A DNA stretch of 35,394 nucleotides, from the NCBI GenBank assembly GCA_022764045.1, contig JALERU010000085.1, positions 1-35,394 on the forward strand, written 5' to 3'. Origin of the DNA: Clostridiales bacterium (GTDB taxonomy: Bacteria > Bacillota > Clostridia > Oscillospirales > Oscillospiraceae). Shown in pieces: positions 12,986 through 21,106 of this stretch (position 1 is its first letter; every line of letters begins with the position of its first letter). A program made the position numbers and the translations under genes. A model generated the notes under the pieces. The model made no database searches and had not been told where the DNA came from. It was given only the letters and a program-made list of their open reading frames with translations.

Positions 12986-14442
12986 CACTTCACCCTCCCT
13001 GTGAACAGCGGCGAGCCCGCGCCCCGGTAGGTGACCTCCTCCGGGGCCAGGCCGTAATCCTCCACCAGCATCTGGGCGATTTTCGGCAGGCAGTAGCCCC
13101 CGTTGCACCGGCCGGTGGTGGCCCAGGCCCGGTACTTGATCCCCGCCAGGGTCTTTACCCCCAGGGGGTTCTCCACCGCCTGCCGGAGCTCGGCCCGGGT
13201 GACCTTCTGGCACCGGCAGACCACCTCGCCGTAGTCGGGGTTGGCGGCGATGAGGGCGGCCTGTTCCTGGGGGCTCTGGTCCCGGAACCGGCGGATGCCT
13301 TGGCGCCGGCCCTGGAAGCCGGGGCGGGGGACCAGGTCGATGGACTGCCCTATGATCTCCACCACCTCCCGGGCGATGGGGAGGGAGGCCGTCAGCCCCG
13401 GCGACTCGATGCCGATGAGGTTCACCAGCCCCGGCCGGTCCTCCCGGATGACGAAGTCCCAATAGCCCCCCTCGCCGGGCGGGGCCTGCTTGGGACGGAT
13501 GCCGGCGTAGGAGCCGATGATCTGCCGCCGGCGCAGGGGAGGCAGGAGTTGCTGGGCCTGACGGAAGAGCTGGTCCATGACGGGCTGGGTGGAGGCTGTG
13601 TCCTCGGGAGAGTCAATGTACTCGGCGCTGGGGCCGATGAGAATGTTGCCGTGGACGGTGGGGGTCAGATGGACCCCCAGGCCGCCGAGCCCCGCCTTGG
13701 GGGCGGGATAGATGGGCATGGGGAGAAGGTCCCCGGCGATCTGATCCAGGATGAAATACTCCCCCCGGCAGGGGTAGATGTGGTACCCCTCTACCCCCGC
13801 CAGGGCGGCGATCTGGCCGCTGAAGAGCCCGGCGGAATTGATGAGATAGCGGGTGGTGAATTGCGTTCCCCCCGCCGTCACGGCAAAGCCCTGGGGGAGG
13901 GGCGTGATGGCGGTGACGGTGTGGTTCAGGAAAAAGGCCACCCCGTTGGCTGCGGCGTTCTCCGCCAGGGCTACGGTGTACAGGAAGGGGTCGAAGATCC
14001 CCGTCTCCGGGGACGCCATGGCCCCGATGCCCCCCACCTGGGGGAGCTTGGCCCGGAGCTGATCCTGGCTGAGGAGCTGCAGCCCCCGGCAGCCGTTGGC
14101 CTCCCCCTGGGCCACAAGACGCTGGAGGACAGCCAGGTCCTCCCGGTCAAAGGCCACCAGCAGCTTGCCGGTTTTGCGGTAGGGCACGTCCAGCTCCCGG
14201 CACAGGGCCTCGAACCCCCGGTTGCCCGCCACGCAGAGCTTGGCCATGAGGCTGCCGGGGCGGTTGTTGAACCCCGCGTGGACCACGGCGGAGTTGCGCC
14301 CGCTGGTGCCGGCGGCCACGTCGGCCTCTTTTTCCAGCACCGCGATGTTCAGCCGGTAGCGGGACAGCTCCCGGGCGATGGCGCAGCCCACGGCGCCGCC
14401 GCCGAGGATGAGGATGTCGTAGGTGGGGTGGTTTTTGTCCAC
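12985..14442 (-). CDS. GlpA-like FAD oxidoreductase with BFD [2Fe-2S] domain
   Basis: This is a 485-residue flavoprotein of the DAO / glycerol-3-phosphate dehydrogenase group. The Rossmann motif is YDILILGGGAVGCAIARELS with the acidic partner VLEKEADVAAGTSGRNSAVVHAGF. A substrate-binding middle has PCRGEYFILD, and there is a GIESPGLTASLPIAREV motif near residue 390. The C terminus has a BFD-like iron-sulfur domain: VCRCQKVTRAEL and GRCNGGYCLP, four Cys. The start is GTG 14442, behind AAGGAAGG. The in-frame ATG further up overlaps the -10 box and cannot be used. It is first in a minus-strand operon with the DUF1667 fusion. Glycerol-3-phosphate is the best guess for substrate, but other hydroxy acids fit. 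Confidence 0.9.
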   Translation of the reverse strand: MDKNHPTYDILILGGGAVGCAIARELSRYRLNIAVLEKEADVAAGTSGRNSAVVHAGFNNRPGSLMAKLCVAGNRGFEALCRELDVPYRKTGKLLVAFDREDLAVLQRLVAQGEANGCRGLQLLSQDQLRAKLPQVGGIGAMASPETGIFDPFLYTVALAENAAANGVAFFLNHTVTAITPLPQGFAVTAGGTQFTTRYLINSAGLFSGQIAALAGVEGYHIYPCRGEYFILDQIAGDLLPMPIYPAPKAGLGGLGVHLTPTVHGNILIGPSAEYIDSPEDTASTQPVMDQLFRQAQQLLPPLRRRQIIGSYAGIRPKQAPPGEGGYWDFVIREDRPGLVNLIGIESPGLTASLPIAREVVEIIGQSIDLVPRPGFQGRRQGIRRFRDQSPQEQAALIAANPDYGEVVCRCQKVTRAELRQAVENPLGVKTLAGIKYRAWATTGRCNGGYCLPKIAQMLVEDYGLAPEEVTYRGAGSPLFTGRVK

Positions 14443-14476
14443 AGTTGTCGCCTTCCTTTGTTTGCGGTTGATTGAC

Positions 14477-14505
14477 ATTATAGCATAGGTGGGGGTGGGC
14501 CGCAA
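14477..14505 (-). promoter_or_regulatory. promoter of the FAD oxidoreductase operon
   Basis: On the minus strand TTGCGG (14500-14505), a 17-base spacer and TATAAT (14477-14482), 35 bases before the GTG start. Confidence 0.75.
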
Positions 14506-14554
14506 GTTGGGGGGTGGGGGGGAAACCTGCCACGGTGGAAGGTGGCGGCGGGAT

Positions 14555-14804
14555 TCTTCTACCCGCCGGTACTCCACATCGCCCCCTCATCAGTCAGCTG
14601 CGCTGACAGCTTCCCCCCGAGGGGAAGCCTACGTTCTTCGGTGCGTTGGGGTGATTGCTATGGTAGTTTTCTACATAAGCCACACAGGGTTTGCCAATCG
14701 CCTTCCCCTGGGGGGGGGGGGAAGGTGGGCCGGCCGCAGGCCGGGTCGGATGAGGGCGTGCGTTGAGGTTTCCACGGCGTAGGTAATAGACGCACTACCC
14801 CCTC
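14555..14804 (-). repeat. interspersed palindromic repeat, copy B (inverted)
   Basis: This is a full-length copy of the element at 231-467 in opposite orientation. Read along plus: TTCTACCCGCC, ATCGCCCCCTCATCAG, GTCAGC-TGC-GCTGAC, CTTCCCC/GGGGAAG, the TAGTTTTCTACATAAG centre, CCTTCCCC with an expanded run of G, GGCCGGCC, GGATGAGGGCG, and the left flank ending near GACGCAC. The G tract at 14709-14720 is longer than in other copies. Confidence 0.85.
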
Positions 14805-15123
14805 TCCCAAAGGGTACCCACCCACGCCCCCGCGCGCCCAGCTGGTGGGCGCGCTTTGGACGGCGTAGCAATGAGAGGGCCACAGGCCGCGTAATTCATA
14901 CAGAACCACCTGCCCAAAGGTTTTCACAAACCAGAGAAGTAGGGTCCAGGGGAGAGGAAACTCCTCTCCCCTGGTGCTCTTTCCCCCATTTCTCCAGAGA
15001 AATGGGGCCCCCGCCGGGTAGGCGCCCCAACGGAGCAGGTTGCTCCGACGCCCCATCCCGGCCCCACAGGGGCCGGACCCCCAAGCCCCAGGTTATGGCC
15101 TCCCCAGCAAAGGAATGCATCAC
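14805..15123. other. palindrome-rich non-coding spacer
   Basis: No gene is supported here. The stretch holds CCAGGGGAGAGGA-AAC-TCCTCTCCCCTGG (14946-14974, a perfect 13-bp stem followed by a T-rich CTCTTTC), then CCCATTTCTC-CA-GAGAAATGGG just after it. GGAGCA-GGT-TGCTCC lies further right, followed by a CCGGCCCC/GGGGCCGG pair. Small ORFs on the minus strand here have no ribosome binding site and cross these palindromes, so I read the region as repeat-derived. Confidence 0.55.
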
Positions 15124-15162
15124 AAAACCCCTCCAGGCAGGCCGCAAGGCCGCCCGGAGGGG
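15124..15162 (-). terminator. terminator of the ABC exporter operon
   Basis: On the minus strand CCCCTCCGGGCGGCC-TTGC-GGCCTGCCTGGAGGGG is followed by TTTT. It starts 19 bases after the stop of the ABC gene at 15181. Confidence 0.85.
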
Positions 15163-15180
15163 CAATGGGGGGATAGAATG

Positions 15181-17115
15181 TTACTCCGGCAAATTCCCGG
15201 TATAAAGCTGATAGTACCGCCCCTTCTTCTCCATCAGCTCCTCATGGCTGCCCCGCTCAATGATCCGCCCCTGCTCCAGCACCATGATGCAGTCGGCGTT
15301 GCGCACGGTGGACAGCCGGTGGGCGATGACAAAGGTGGTGCGGCCATACATCAGGCCGTCCATGCCCTGCTGCACCAGCATCTCCGTGCGGGTGTCGATG
15401 GAGGAGGTGGCCTCGTCCAGGATAAGGACAGGGGGATCTGCCACGGCGGCCCGGGCGATGGCCAGCAGCTGCCGCTGGCCCTGGCTGAGGTTGGCCCCGT
15501 TGCCGGTGAGCACGGTGTTGTAGCCTTCGGGCAGGTGGCGGATGAAGCCGTCGGCGTTGGCCAACTGGGCCGCGGCGATGCACTCCTCGTCCCGGGCGTC
15601 CAGACGGCCGTAACGGATGTTCTCCATGACGGTGCCGGTGAAAAGGTTGGTGTCTTGGAGGACGATGCCCAGGGAGCGGCGCAGGTCGTCCTTTTTGATC
15701 CGGTTGATGTTCACCCCGTCATAGCGGATTTTCCCGTCCTGGATGTCGTAGAACCGGTTAATGAGGTTGGTGATGGTGGTCTTGCCCGCCCCGGTGGAGC
15801 CCACAAAGGCGATCTTCTGGCCGGGGGTGGCGTAAAGCTTGATGTTGTGCAGGACCATCTTCTCATCGGTGTAGCCGAAGTCCACATCGTCGAAGACCAC
15901 GTCCCCCTCCACCTTCACATAGGTGGGGCCCTGGCCGTCCTTGGCCGGGCGCTTCCAGGCCCACAGGTTGGTGCGTTCGGGGGTCTCGGAGAGGGAGCCG
16001 TCGGCGTTTTCCTTGGCGTTCACCAGCTCCACGGTGCCCTCGTCGGTTTCGGGCTTCTCGTCCAGGAGCTTGAAGACCCGGTCGGCGCCGGCCAGGCCCA
16101 TAATCACCGCGTTGAACTGCATGCTGATCTGGCTGATGGGCATGTTGAAGCTCTTGTTAAAGGTGAGGAAGCTGGCAAGGCCCCCCAGGGTAAAGCCGCC
16201 GATGCCCCCCAGGGCCAGGATGCCGCCCACAATGGCGCAGAGCACATAGCTGATGTTCCCCAGCTGGGCGGAGACGGGCATGAGCATGCTGGCCACGGTG
16301 TTGGCGTTTTTGGCGCTGTGGTACAGGCTCTCGTTGCGCTTGGTGAACTCCTCGATGTTCTTCTCCTCGTGGCAGAAGACCTTGACCACCTTCTGGCCCT
16401 CCATCATCTCCTCGATGAAGCCGTTCATGCTGCCCAGGTCCTTTTGCTGGGCCACAAAGTAGCGGCCGGAGAGGCTGCCGAACTTTTTGGTGGTGAAGAG
16501 GACCACCGCCACCATGGCCAGGGTCAGCAGGGTCAGGGGGATGTTCAGGATAATCATGGACACCAGCACACTGACCACGGTGATGGAGCAGTTGAGCAGC
16601 TGGGGGATGCTCTGGCTGATCATCTGGCGCAGGGTGTCGATGTCGTTGGTGTAGATGGACATGATGTCCCCGTGGGAGTGGGTGTCAAAGTACCGGATGG
16701 GCAGGGTCTCCATGTGCTGGAAGAGCTCATTCCGCAGGTCCCGCAGGGAGCCCTGGGTCACGTAGATCATCACCCGGGCCTGGACGAAGCTGGCCAGGAT
16801 GCCGCAGGCGTAGAACAGGGCCACCCGGACCATGGCGTGGATGAGGCCGGAGAAGTCGGCCACACCCCCGGCCTGGACGGCCTTCACCATGGGCAGGATG
16901 TAGCTGTCGATGAGGGTTTTGGTGAAGAGGGTGCCCTGGACCGAGGCCAGCACGCTGACAAAGATCGAGAGGATCACAAAGATCAGGTGGAGCCAATACT
17001 TGCGTCCCACGAATTTCATCACCCGGCCCAGAGTCTGCATGGGGTGGTCCAGCTTGGGCTTGGGACCCCGGCCCCGGCCGTGGGGACCGGATATGGTTCT
17101 TGCTTTCTCTGCCAT
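15181..17115 (-). CDS. ABC exporter half-transporter, catalytically complete subunit
   Basis: This 644-residue half-transporter has an N-terminal six-helix membrane domain (starting about residue 36, KYWLHLIFVILSIFVSVLAS) and a C-terminal nucleotide-binding domain. Walker A GSTGAGKTT is near residue 436, the signature is LSQGQRQ near 540, and Walker B with the catalytic glutamate is LILDEATSSID near 560. The switch His is in FVIAHRLSTV. A charged N-terminal extension (HGRGRGPKPKLDH) precedes the first helix. The preceding gene encodes a degenerate partner and overlaps by 1 base, so the two form a heterodimer of the BmrCD / LmrCD kind. A MarR regulator leads the operon, which suggests drug or toxic-compound export. 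Confidence 0.95.
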   Translation of the reverse strand: MAEKARTISGPHGRGRGPKPKLDHPMQTLGRVMKFVGRKYWLHLIFVILSIFVSVLASVQGTLFTKTLIDSYILPMVKAVQAGGVADFSGLIHAMVRVALFYACGILASFVQARVMIYVTQGSLRDLRNELFQHMETLPIRYFDTHSHGDIMSIYTNDIDTLRQMISQSIPQLLNCSITVVSVLVSMIILNIPLTLLTLAMVAVVLFTTKKFGSLSGRYFVAQQKDLGSMNGFIEEMMEGQKVVKVFCHEEKNIEEFTKRNESLYHSAKNANTVASMLMPVSAQLGNISYVLCAIVGGILALGGIGGFTLGGLASFLTFNKSFNMPISQISMQFNAVIMGLAGADRVFKLLDEKPETDEGTVELVNAKENADGSLSETPERTNLWAWKRPAKDGQGPTYVKVEGDVVFDDVDFGYTDEKMVLHNIKLYATPGQKIAFVGSTGAGKTTITNLINRFYDIQDGKIRYDGVNINRIKKDDLRRSLGIVLQDTNLFTGTVMENIRYGRLDARDEECIAAAQLANADGFIRHLPEGYNTVLTGNGANLSQGQRQLLAIARAAVADPPVLILDEATSSIDTRTEMLVQQGMDGLMYGRTTFVIAHRLSTVRNADCIMVLEQGRIIERGSHEELMEKKGRYYQLYTGNLPE

Positions 17116-18863
17116 CAGTTGTCACTCCCTTCGTCAAAGTCGCCGTTGCCGCTGGTCTGGGATTCATAGACCTCCCGGTAGATCTCGTTGGTCTCCAGCA
17201 GCTTCTCATGGGTGTCGAAGCCGCTGATGGCCCCGTCGTCCAGCACCAGGATTCGGTCGGCCCCGGCCACGCTGGAGACCCGCTGGGCGATGATGAACTT
17301 GGTGGTGTCGGGGATCTCCTGGGCGAAGGCCTGGCGGATGCGGGCGTCGGTGGCGGTGTCCACGGCGGAGGTGGAGTCGTCCAAAATGAGGACCTTGGGC
17401 TTTTTCAGCAGGGCCCGGGCGATGCACAGCCGCTGGCGCTGGCCGCCGGAGACGTTGGTGCCCCCCTGCTCGATGTAGGTGTCGTAGCCGTTGGGCATCT
17501 TCTCGATGAACTCGTCGGCGCAGGCCAGGCGGCAGGCCCGCTGACATTCCTCCAGGGTGGCGTTTTCATCCCCCCAGCGGAGGTTGTCTAAAATGGTGCC
17601 CGAGAAGAGGACGTTTTTCTGGAGGACCACAGAGACCTGGTTCCGCAGGGACTCCATGTCGTACTCCCGCACGTCCCGGCCCCCCACCAGCACCTGGCCG
17701 GCGGTGACGTCGTAAAGGCGGCTGATGAGGTTGACCAGGCTGGTCTTGGCGCTGCCTGTGCCGCCGATGATGCCGATGGTCTCCCCGGAGCGGATGGAGA
17801 GGTTGATGTCCCGCAGAACGGGCTTGTCGGCGTCCTTCTTATAGGCGAAGTCCACGTGGCGGAACTCCACCGAGCCGTCGGCGATGTCGTGGACGGGGTT
17901 TTCGGGGTTCACCAGATCGGGCTCCTCCTGGAGGACCTGGGAGATCCGCTCCACGCTGGCCACGCTCATGGTGACCATCACGAAGATCATGGAGAGCATC
18001 ATGAGGCTCATGAGGATGTTCATGCAGTAGGTGAGCAGGTTCATGAGCTCGCCGGTGGTGAGGGTGCTGCTCACGATCATGTTGGCCCCCAGCCAGCTAA
18101 TGACCAGGATGGAGGCGTAGACGGTGAAGTTCATCAGGGGGCTCACCCAGGAGAGAATTTTCTCCGCCGAAAGGAACTTGGAGTAAATGTTCTGGGAGGC
18201 GGCGTGGAACTTGCCGGTCTCGTGGCGCTCCCGCACGAAGGCCTTCACCACCCGGATGCCGGTGATGTTCTCCTGAACGCTGGCGTTCAGGGCGTCATAC
18301 TTCTGAAAGACCTGCTTAAAGTGCTTGGTGGTCCGGCTCATAATCAGGAAGAGGAGGACCCCCAGCACCACCACGGCCACGAGATAGACGCTGGCCAGCC
18401 TTGCGTTAATGGTGAAAGAGAGCACCATGGCCACCAACAGGGTGGTGGGGGCCCGGGTGCACATCCGCAGGATCATCATGTAGGCGTTTTGCACGTTGGT
18501 CACGTCGGTGGTCAGGCGGGTGATGAGGCCGGCGGTGCTGAAATGGTCGATGTTGGAAAAGGAATAGGTCTGCACCCGTTCAAACATGGCCTGGCGCAGG
18601 TTCTTGGCCAGGCCGGCCGAGGCCTGGGCGCCGAACTTGGCCCCCAGCAGGCCAAAGATCAGGCCCAGCACCGCCAGCAGCAGCATCCAGCAGCCGGTGG
18701 TCTTAATGTGGCCGATGTCCCCTGCGGTGACGCCCTTGTCGATGATGGAGGCCATGAGCAGGGGGATGATCATTTCCACCACCACCTCCGCCAGCATGCA
18801 CAGGGGGGTGAGGATGGAGGGCAGCTTATACTCCTTGACTTGGGATAGAATGGTTTTTAGCAT
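17115..18863 (-). CDS. ABC exporter half-transporter, degenerate-site subunit
   Basis: This half-transporter has 582 residues if started at ATG 18863, which is preferred because AGGAG (18871-18875) is then 7 bases away. GTG 18869 is too close to it. The membrane domain (PLLMASIIDKG, six helices) is followed by an ATPase domain with altered Walker A GGTGSAKTS near residue 365, canonical VSGGQRQ near 469 and Walker B LILDDSTSAVD near 492. There Asp replaces the catalytic Glu, while its partner has Glu. This asymmetry is typical of heterodimeric exporters with one weak ATP site. The start overlaps the MarR gene by 38 bases and the stop overlaps the partner by one base. Confidence 0.94.
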   Translation of the reverse strand: MLKTILSQVKEYKLPSILTPLCMLAEVVVEMIIPLLMASIIDKGVTAGDIGHIKTTGCWMLLLAVLGLIFGLLGAKFGAQASAGLAKNLRQAMFERVQTYSFSNIDHFSTAGLITRLTTDVTNVQNAYMMILRMCTRAPTTLLVAMVLSFTINARLASVYLVAVVVLGVLLFLIMSRTTKHFKQVFQKYDALNASVQENITGIRVVKAFVRERHETGKFHAASQNIYSKFLSAEKILSWVSPLMNFTVYASILVISWLGANMIVSSTLTTGELMNLLTYCMNILMSLMMLSMIFVMVTMSVASVERISQVLQEEPDLVNPENPVHDIADGSVEFRHVDFAYKKDADKPVLRDINLSIRSGETIGIIGGTGSAKTSLVNLISRLYDVTAGQVLVGGRDVREYDMESLRNQVSVVLQKNVLFSGTILDNLRWGDENATLEECQRACRLACADEFIEKMPNGYDTYIEQGGTNVSGGQRQRLCIARALLKKPKVLILDDSTSAVDTATDARIRQAFAQEIPDTTKFIIAQRVSSVAGADRILVLDDGAISGFDTHEKLLETNEIYREVYESQTSGNGDFDEGSDN

Positions 18864-19341
18864 GGGCACACTCCTTTTTGGGAATTAAATTGTCTCGGAT
18901 CATGTCACAGGTCGAGAGAAAGGCGGCGATCTGCTCCGGGGTCAGACCCCGGACGGCCAGGCCTTCCACTTGCTGGAAGGCCGCCATAGACCTCTCACAG
19001 GCCTGGAGCCCTCGCTCCGTCAGGGAAAGTTTTTTCAGCCGGGCGTCTCCCTTTACGCTCTGGCGGAGGATGTACCCCTTCTGCTCCATGAGCTTCACAA
19101 GGCCCGTGACCGAGGAGCGGGTGATATTGAAGATCTCCTCAATGTCCCGCTGGCAGACGTCTTGTTCCGGGTGGAAATACAGATAGCCTAAAATCCGTCC
19201 GTGCATGGTGGTCAGCTCCTCCAGGCCGTTGGCCCGGGAGGCCTCCAGGATCTTTCGGTTAAAGGCGTGGTTCAAAAACTTGATGCGAGGACCGATATAC
19301 CGGTCCTGGCATGGCTGACATTCCGGGCGATGCACAAGCAT
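18826..19341 (-). CDS. MarR-family transcriptional regulator
   Basis: This is a 171-residue winged-helix protein. The core runs LTTMHGRILGYLYFHPEQDV, then CQRDIEEIFNITRSSVTGLVKLMEQKGYI (recognition helix), then QSVKGDARLKKLSLTERG (wing). The C-terminal helix allows dimerisation. It leads the operon of the two ABC exporter genes and overlaps the first by 38 bases, so it is coupled to them. It is probably a repressor released by an exported ligand. GTTTGG occurs twice, 15 bases apart, in the leader (about 19357-19377) and could be part of its operator. The start is ATG 19341 behind AAAGGAG; GTG two codons later is an alternative with better spacing. Confidence 0.93.
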   Translation of the reverse strand: MLVHRPECQPCQDRYIGPRIKFLNHAFNRKILEASRANGLEELTTMHGRILGYLYFHPEQDVCQRDIEEIFNITRSSVTGLVKLMEQKGYILRQSVKGDARLKKLSLTERGLQACERSMAAFQQVEGLAVRGLTPEQIAAFLSTCDMIRDNLIPKKECAHAKNHSIPSQGV

Positions 19342-19386
19342 CCTCTCCTTTGTAAAAGTTTGGACACGAACTGTTTGGTAACGTAC

Positions 19387-19414
19387 ATTTTAGCAGAAAG
19401 CCACCATATGTCAA
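19387..19414 (-). promoter_or_regulatory. promoter of the MarR-ABC exporter operon
   Basis: On the minus strand TTGACA (19409-19414), a 16-base spacer and TAAAAT (19387-19392). Confidence 0.75.
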
Positions 19415-19516
19415 GAAAAATCTTGCACAAAGTCACCCTGTCCAGGTTCTGCTTTTTTTCACAGCTGGCCGGCGGCTGGAGTTCTTCCGATTTCTTGCCC
19501 GTTTTCCCGAGGGTCA

Positions 19517-19545
19517 TTGACAGGGCGGGTTCCAGGGAGTATGCT
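19517..19545 (+). promoter_or_regulatory. promoter of the first deacetylase gene
   Basis: TTGACA (19517-19522), a 17-base spacer and TATGCT (19540-19545). The same arrangement with similar bases precedes the second deacetylase gene, so the promoter was duplicated with it. Confidence 0.65.
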
Positions 19546-19611
19546 AAATTCGACAAAATTCTCCACTTCGGGGGAAGCGCGCGTACTACGGAAGAAAGAG
19601 AGGAATCTACC

Positions 19612-21012
19612 ATGAAAACCTGGAAACGCCGCCTGGCTGCAGGGCTTATGACTCTGGTCCTCTGCGTGGGCCTGGCGCCGGGGGCCTTTGCCGCCTCGGC
19701 TTACGACTGCCCCGGCCAAAAGCTGGCCGCTCTGACCTTTGACGACGGCCCCGGCCCCTATTCCGACGCCATTTTAGACACCCTGAAGGCCCATGGGGCC
19801 AAGGCCACCTTTTTTATGAATGGCTATAAGGTGCGCAATTATGCCACCCAAGTCCGCCGGATGGTGGCCGAGGGCCATCAGATCGGCAATCATACCTATA
19901 ACCACCCCTATTTGGCCAAAAGCTCCGCCGCCACCGTCCAGCGGGAGATCACCGCCACCGCCCAGGCCCTCACCGAGGTCACCGGGGTGCAGGGGACCGG
20001 GAACACCGGCTTTTACCTCCGGCCCCCCTACGGCAGCTGGAACAGCCGGGTGACCGCCCTGGCCGGGGTGCCTGTGATCTGGTGCACGGTGGACTCGGGG
20101 GACTGGAAATACCAGAACGCCAACCGCCTGGAGAGCTACACCGGCTCGGTCCTCAAGGACGGGGACATTGTCATCCTTCACGAGACCCACAAGACCACCG
20201 CCCAGGGCCTGGGCCGGCTGCTGGACACCCTCCAGGCCAAGGGTTTCCAACTGGTGACCCTGGAGGAGCTCTTCTGGCGGCGGGGGATCACCCCCCAGGC
20301 CGGCCAGGTCTATTACTCCGCCCGGAATGCCGGAGTGAACCGATGCGCCAGGGAGCTGTATTTTGACGAGAGCAAGCTGAACACTCACTGGGCCTGGTAC
20401 GCCATCTCTTATGTGCAGGGCAAGGGCCTCATGACCGGCAACGAGTATGGGGAGTTTACCCCCAACTTCCCCATGACCCGGGGGATGTTCGTCACCGTCC
20501 TGGGCCGCCTGTCCGGGGTGGAGGCGGGTCAGATGGCCTCGGGCTTTGCCGATATCCCCGCGGGCCACTACGCCGCCCCCTACGCCGCCTGGGCCAAAGC
20601 AAGCGGCGTGATGCTGGGGGTGGACGGGACGAACTTCGGGGTAAATGCCCCCCTGACCCGCCAGCAGATGGCTGTGGCCCTGGCCCGGTACGCCGCCCTC
20701 CGGGGGGCCGATCCCGGGTGCTTTAACCTGACGGATTACAAGGACTGCGCCGCCATCGCCCCCTGGGCCCAGGAAGGGGTGGCCGCCTGCTCCGCCATGG
20801 GGCTGCTGGGGGGCTCCGACGGGGCCTTCCAGCCGGAGGGGATCACCACCCGGGCCATGGGGGCCACCATCCTCCAGCGGCTGGATCAGTTCCCCTTCCC
20901 TACCCCGGGGGAGGAGGCCGAGAACCCGATCCCTTACCCCGCTCCAAAACCCGGCCAGGCGCAGGGAGGGGAGTTTCTTCGGATTTTCTTACAATTCCCC
21001 CCGGAACATTGA
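19612..21012 (+). CDS. secreted polysaccharide deacetylase with SLH domains (paralogue 1)
   Basis: This is a 466-residue surface protein. The signal peptide MKTWKRRLAAGLMTLVLCVG ends at AFA-AS near residue 27. The NodB/CE4 domain has all five motifs: TFDDGP (42-47), the metal ligands NHTYNH (about 93-98), RPPYGSW (about 137), DSGDW (about 160) and ILHE (about 187). It should remove acetyl groups from peptidoglycan or another N-acetylated glycan. From about residue 250 S-layer homology repeats follow (YGEFTPNFPMTRGMFVTVLG, then GFADIPAGHYAAPYAAWA, then TRQQMAVALARYA), anchoring the protein to the wall. GAGAGGA upstream sets the ATG; the frame is open further up but without a start signal. A paralogue follows. 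Confidence 0.95.
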   Translation: MKTWKRRLAAGLMTLVLCVGLAPGAFAASAYDCPGQKLAALTFDDGPGPYSDAILDTLKAHGAKATFFMNGYKVRNYATQVRRMVAEGHQIGNHTYNHPYLAKSSAATVQREITATAQALTEVTGVQGTGNTGFYLRPPYGSWNSRVTALAGVPVIWCTVDSGDWKYQNANRLESYTGSVLKDGDIVILHETHKTTAQGLGRLLDTLQAKGFQLVTLEELFWRRGITPQAGQVYYSARNAGVNRCARELYFDESKLNTHWAWYAISYVQGKGLMTGNEYGEFTPNFPMTRGMFVTVLGRLSGVEAGQMASGFADIPAGHYAAPYAAWAKASGVMLGVDGTNFGVNAPLTRQQMAVALARYAALRGADPGCFNLTDYKDCAAIAPWAQEGVAACSAMGLLGGSDGAFQPEGITTRAMGATILQRLDQFPFPTPGEEAENPIPYPAPKPGQAQGGEFLRIFLQFPPEH

Positions 21013-21037
21013 CATTGCCAGGGAAGTAGGCTACCCT
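21009..21037 (+). promoter_or_regulatory. promoter of the second deacetylase gene
   Basis: TTGACA (21009-21014, overlapping the stop of the first gene), a 17-base spacer and TACCCT (21032-21037). A second TTGACA is at 21042-21047. Confidence 0.5.
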
Positions 21038-21106
21038 ATTCTTGACACTGTGTTGCTTTTTTAGTAGAAGGCCACAGAAAATAAGAAGAAAGAGGGGAAC
21101 CTGCCG

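Noticed and set aside
14443-14577. Longer form of the GlpA-like protein starting before 14442
   Set aside because: The upstream ATG overlaps the -10 box TATAAT. GTG 14442 has a proper ribosome binding site and is followed at once by the FAD-binding fold.
14658-15165. Small minus-strand ORFs of 70-132 codons in the spacer before the ABC genes
   Set aside because: They cross repeat copy B or strong palindromes, lack ribosome binding sites and show arginine/glycine/proline-rich shadow composition.
15040-17169. 709-codon ORF on the plus strand over the ABC exporter gene
   Set aside because: It starts in a palindrome-rich spacer and runs antisense to intact Walker and signature motifs, with shadow-type composition.
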